Positions 34,271-34,501 of a stretch of DNA of 34,501 nucleotides are shown here, in pieces. The stretch is from Pseudomonadota bacterium (GTDB lineage Bacteria; Pseudomonadota; Gammaproteobacteria; Burkholderiales; Ferrovaceae), in NCBI GenBank assembly GCA_028873535.1, contig JAGWIJ010000028.1, forward strand, positions 1 through 34,501. Reading direction: 5' to 3'. Below the pieces are notes generated by a model. That model was given only the letters and a program-made list of their open reading frames with translations, was not told where the DNA came from and made no database searches. The translations under genes were made by a program, and so were the position numbers. Position 1 is the first letter of the stretch; every line of letters begins with the position of its first letter.

Positions 34271-34501
34271 TCAGCGCTGGCAGGCCGGACACCAGAAAGT
34301 CGAGCGCTGCGCCTGGCGTTTCTGCCGGATCGGCGTGCCGCAGCGCAGGCAAGGCTCGCCTTCGCGTCCGTAAACGCGCAGCTGCAGCTGGAATCCGCCT
34401 GGCATCCCGCCGCCGTTGACATAGTCGCGCAGCGTGCTGCCGCCGCAGTCGAGCGCTTCCTGCAGCGTCTCGCGCACCGCTGCGCACAGTCGCGGGGGGG
34501 G
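34271..34501 (-). CDS. mutM: Formamidopyrimidine-DNA glycosylase MutM, C-terminal part (cut by window end)
   Basis: Only about 76 C-terminal codons are in the window; the N-terminus with the catalytic Pro lies beyond 34501. The visible part has the helix-two-turn-helix end ([26 protein letters not shown]), the [15 protein letters not shown] segment and the zinc finger [26 protein letters not shown], with four Cys and the DNA-contacting Gln-Arg pair. MutM removes 8-oxoguanine and formamidopyrimidines from DNA. In the usual DGKPGYF turn this protein reads GGMPGGF. The reading frame stays open to the end, but the last eight bases are all G, which translate to Pro-Pro-Pro and should be checked. 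Confidence 0.9.
   Translation of the reverse strand, partial: PPPRLCAAVRETLQEALDCGGSTLRDYVNGGGMPGGFQLQLRVYGREGEPCLRCGTPIRQKRQAQRSTFWCPACQR

Overview
The window is a GC-rich, gene-dense piece of a proteobacterial chromosome. The neighbourhoods pilC-pilD-coaE-zapD-yacG and rpoH-ftsX-ftsE-ftsY-M16-M16-rsmD-coaD-fdx-mutM point to a gammaproteobacterium. Genus and species cannot be read from the sequence. The organism respires aerobically through an A1-type cytochrome c oxidase, carries type IV pilus genes and has a MacAB-type tripartite exporter. No rRNA, tRNA, CRISPR array, intact insertion sequence or prophage was seen. Except for one accessory stretch near the left end, the window is core genome.

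Region 1 (35-5200, minus strand): a three-gene exporter operon macA-macB-tolC/nodT, joined by ATGA and GTGA stop/start overlaps. Just upstream is a small secreted protein with one CxxCH haem-type motif and ten tandem PVTTP repeats. A sigma-54-like -24/-12 element lies ahead of it. Next is a 479-base gene-free stretch (5201-5679) with repeated TGTCGC-type words that may be the relic of a mobile element.

Region 2 (5680-13177): housekeeping genes in short runs: a tartrate/D-malate dehydrogenase, xerD, folB, plsY, a queuosine-precursor transporter (yhhQ), ffh, a CcsA-like membrane protein (ypjD) and a CorC/HlyC-type CBS protein. Region 3 (13379-17217): pilC, pilD, coaE, zapD and the very short yacG. 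pilB is not beside pilC.

Region 4 (17312-26294): a complete aa3-type oxidase locus. It runs DUF2244 protein, ctaC, ctaD, a 40-residue one-helix protein, ctaG, DUF2970 protein, ctaE, terminator, a DUF2909 protein on the other strand, surf1, a Sco-like membrane protein, ctaA, ctaB and sco. Together these supply subunits I-III, haem A synthesis (CtaB, CtaA), haem insertion (Surf1) and copper delivery (CtaG, Sco and probably the Sco-like protein).

Region 5 (26313-34501): rpoH with ftsX, ftsE and ftsY upstream on the minus strand; then on the plus strand a pair of M16 peptidases, rsmD, coaD and a YfhL-type ferredoxin; then the C-terminal part of mutM on the minus strand, cut by the window end. 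The most notable regulatory finding is a CIRCE-type inverted repeat (HrcA operator) that exactly covers the -35 to -10 region of the rpoH promoter. This suggests the HrcA repressor controls the heat-shock sigma factor.
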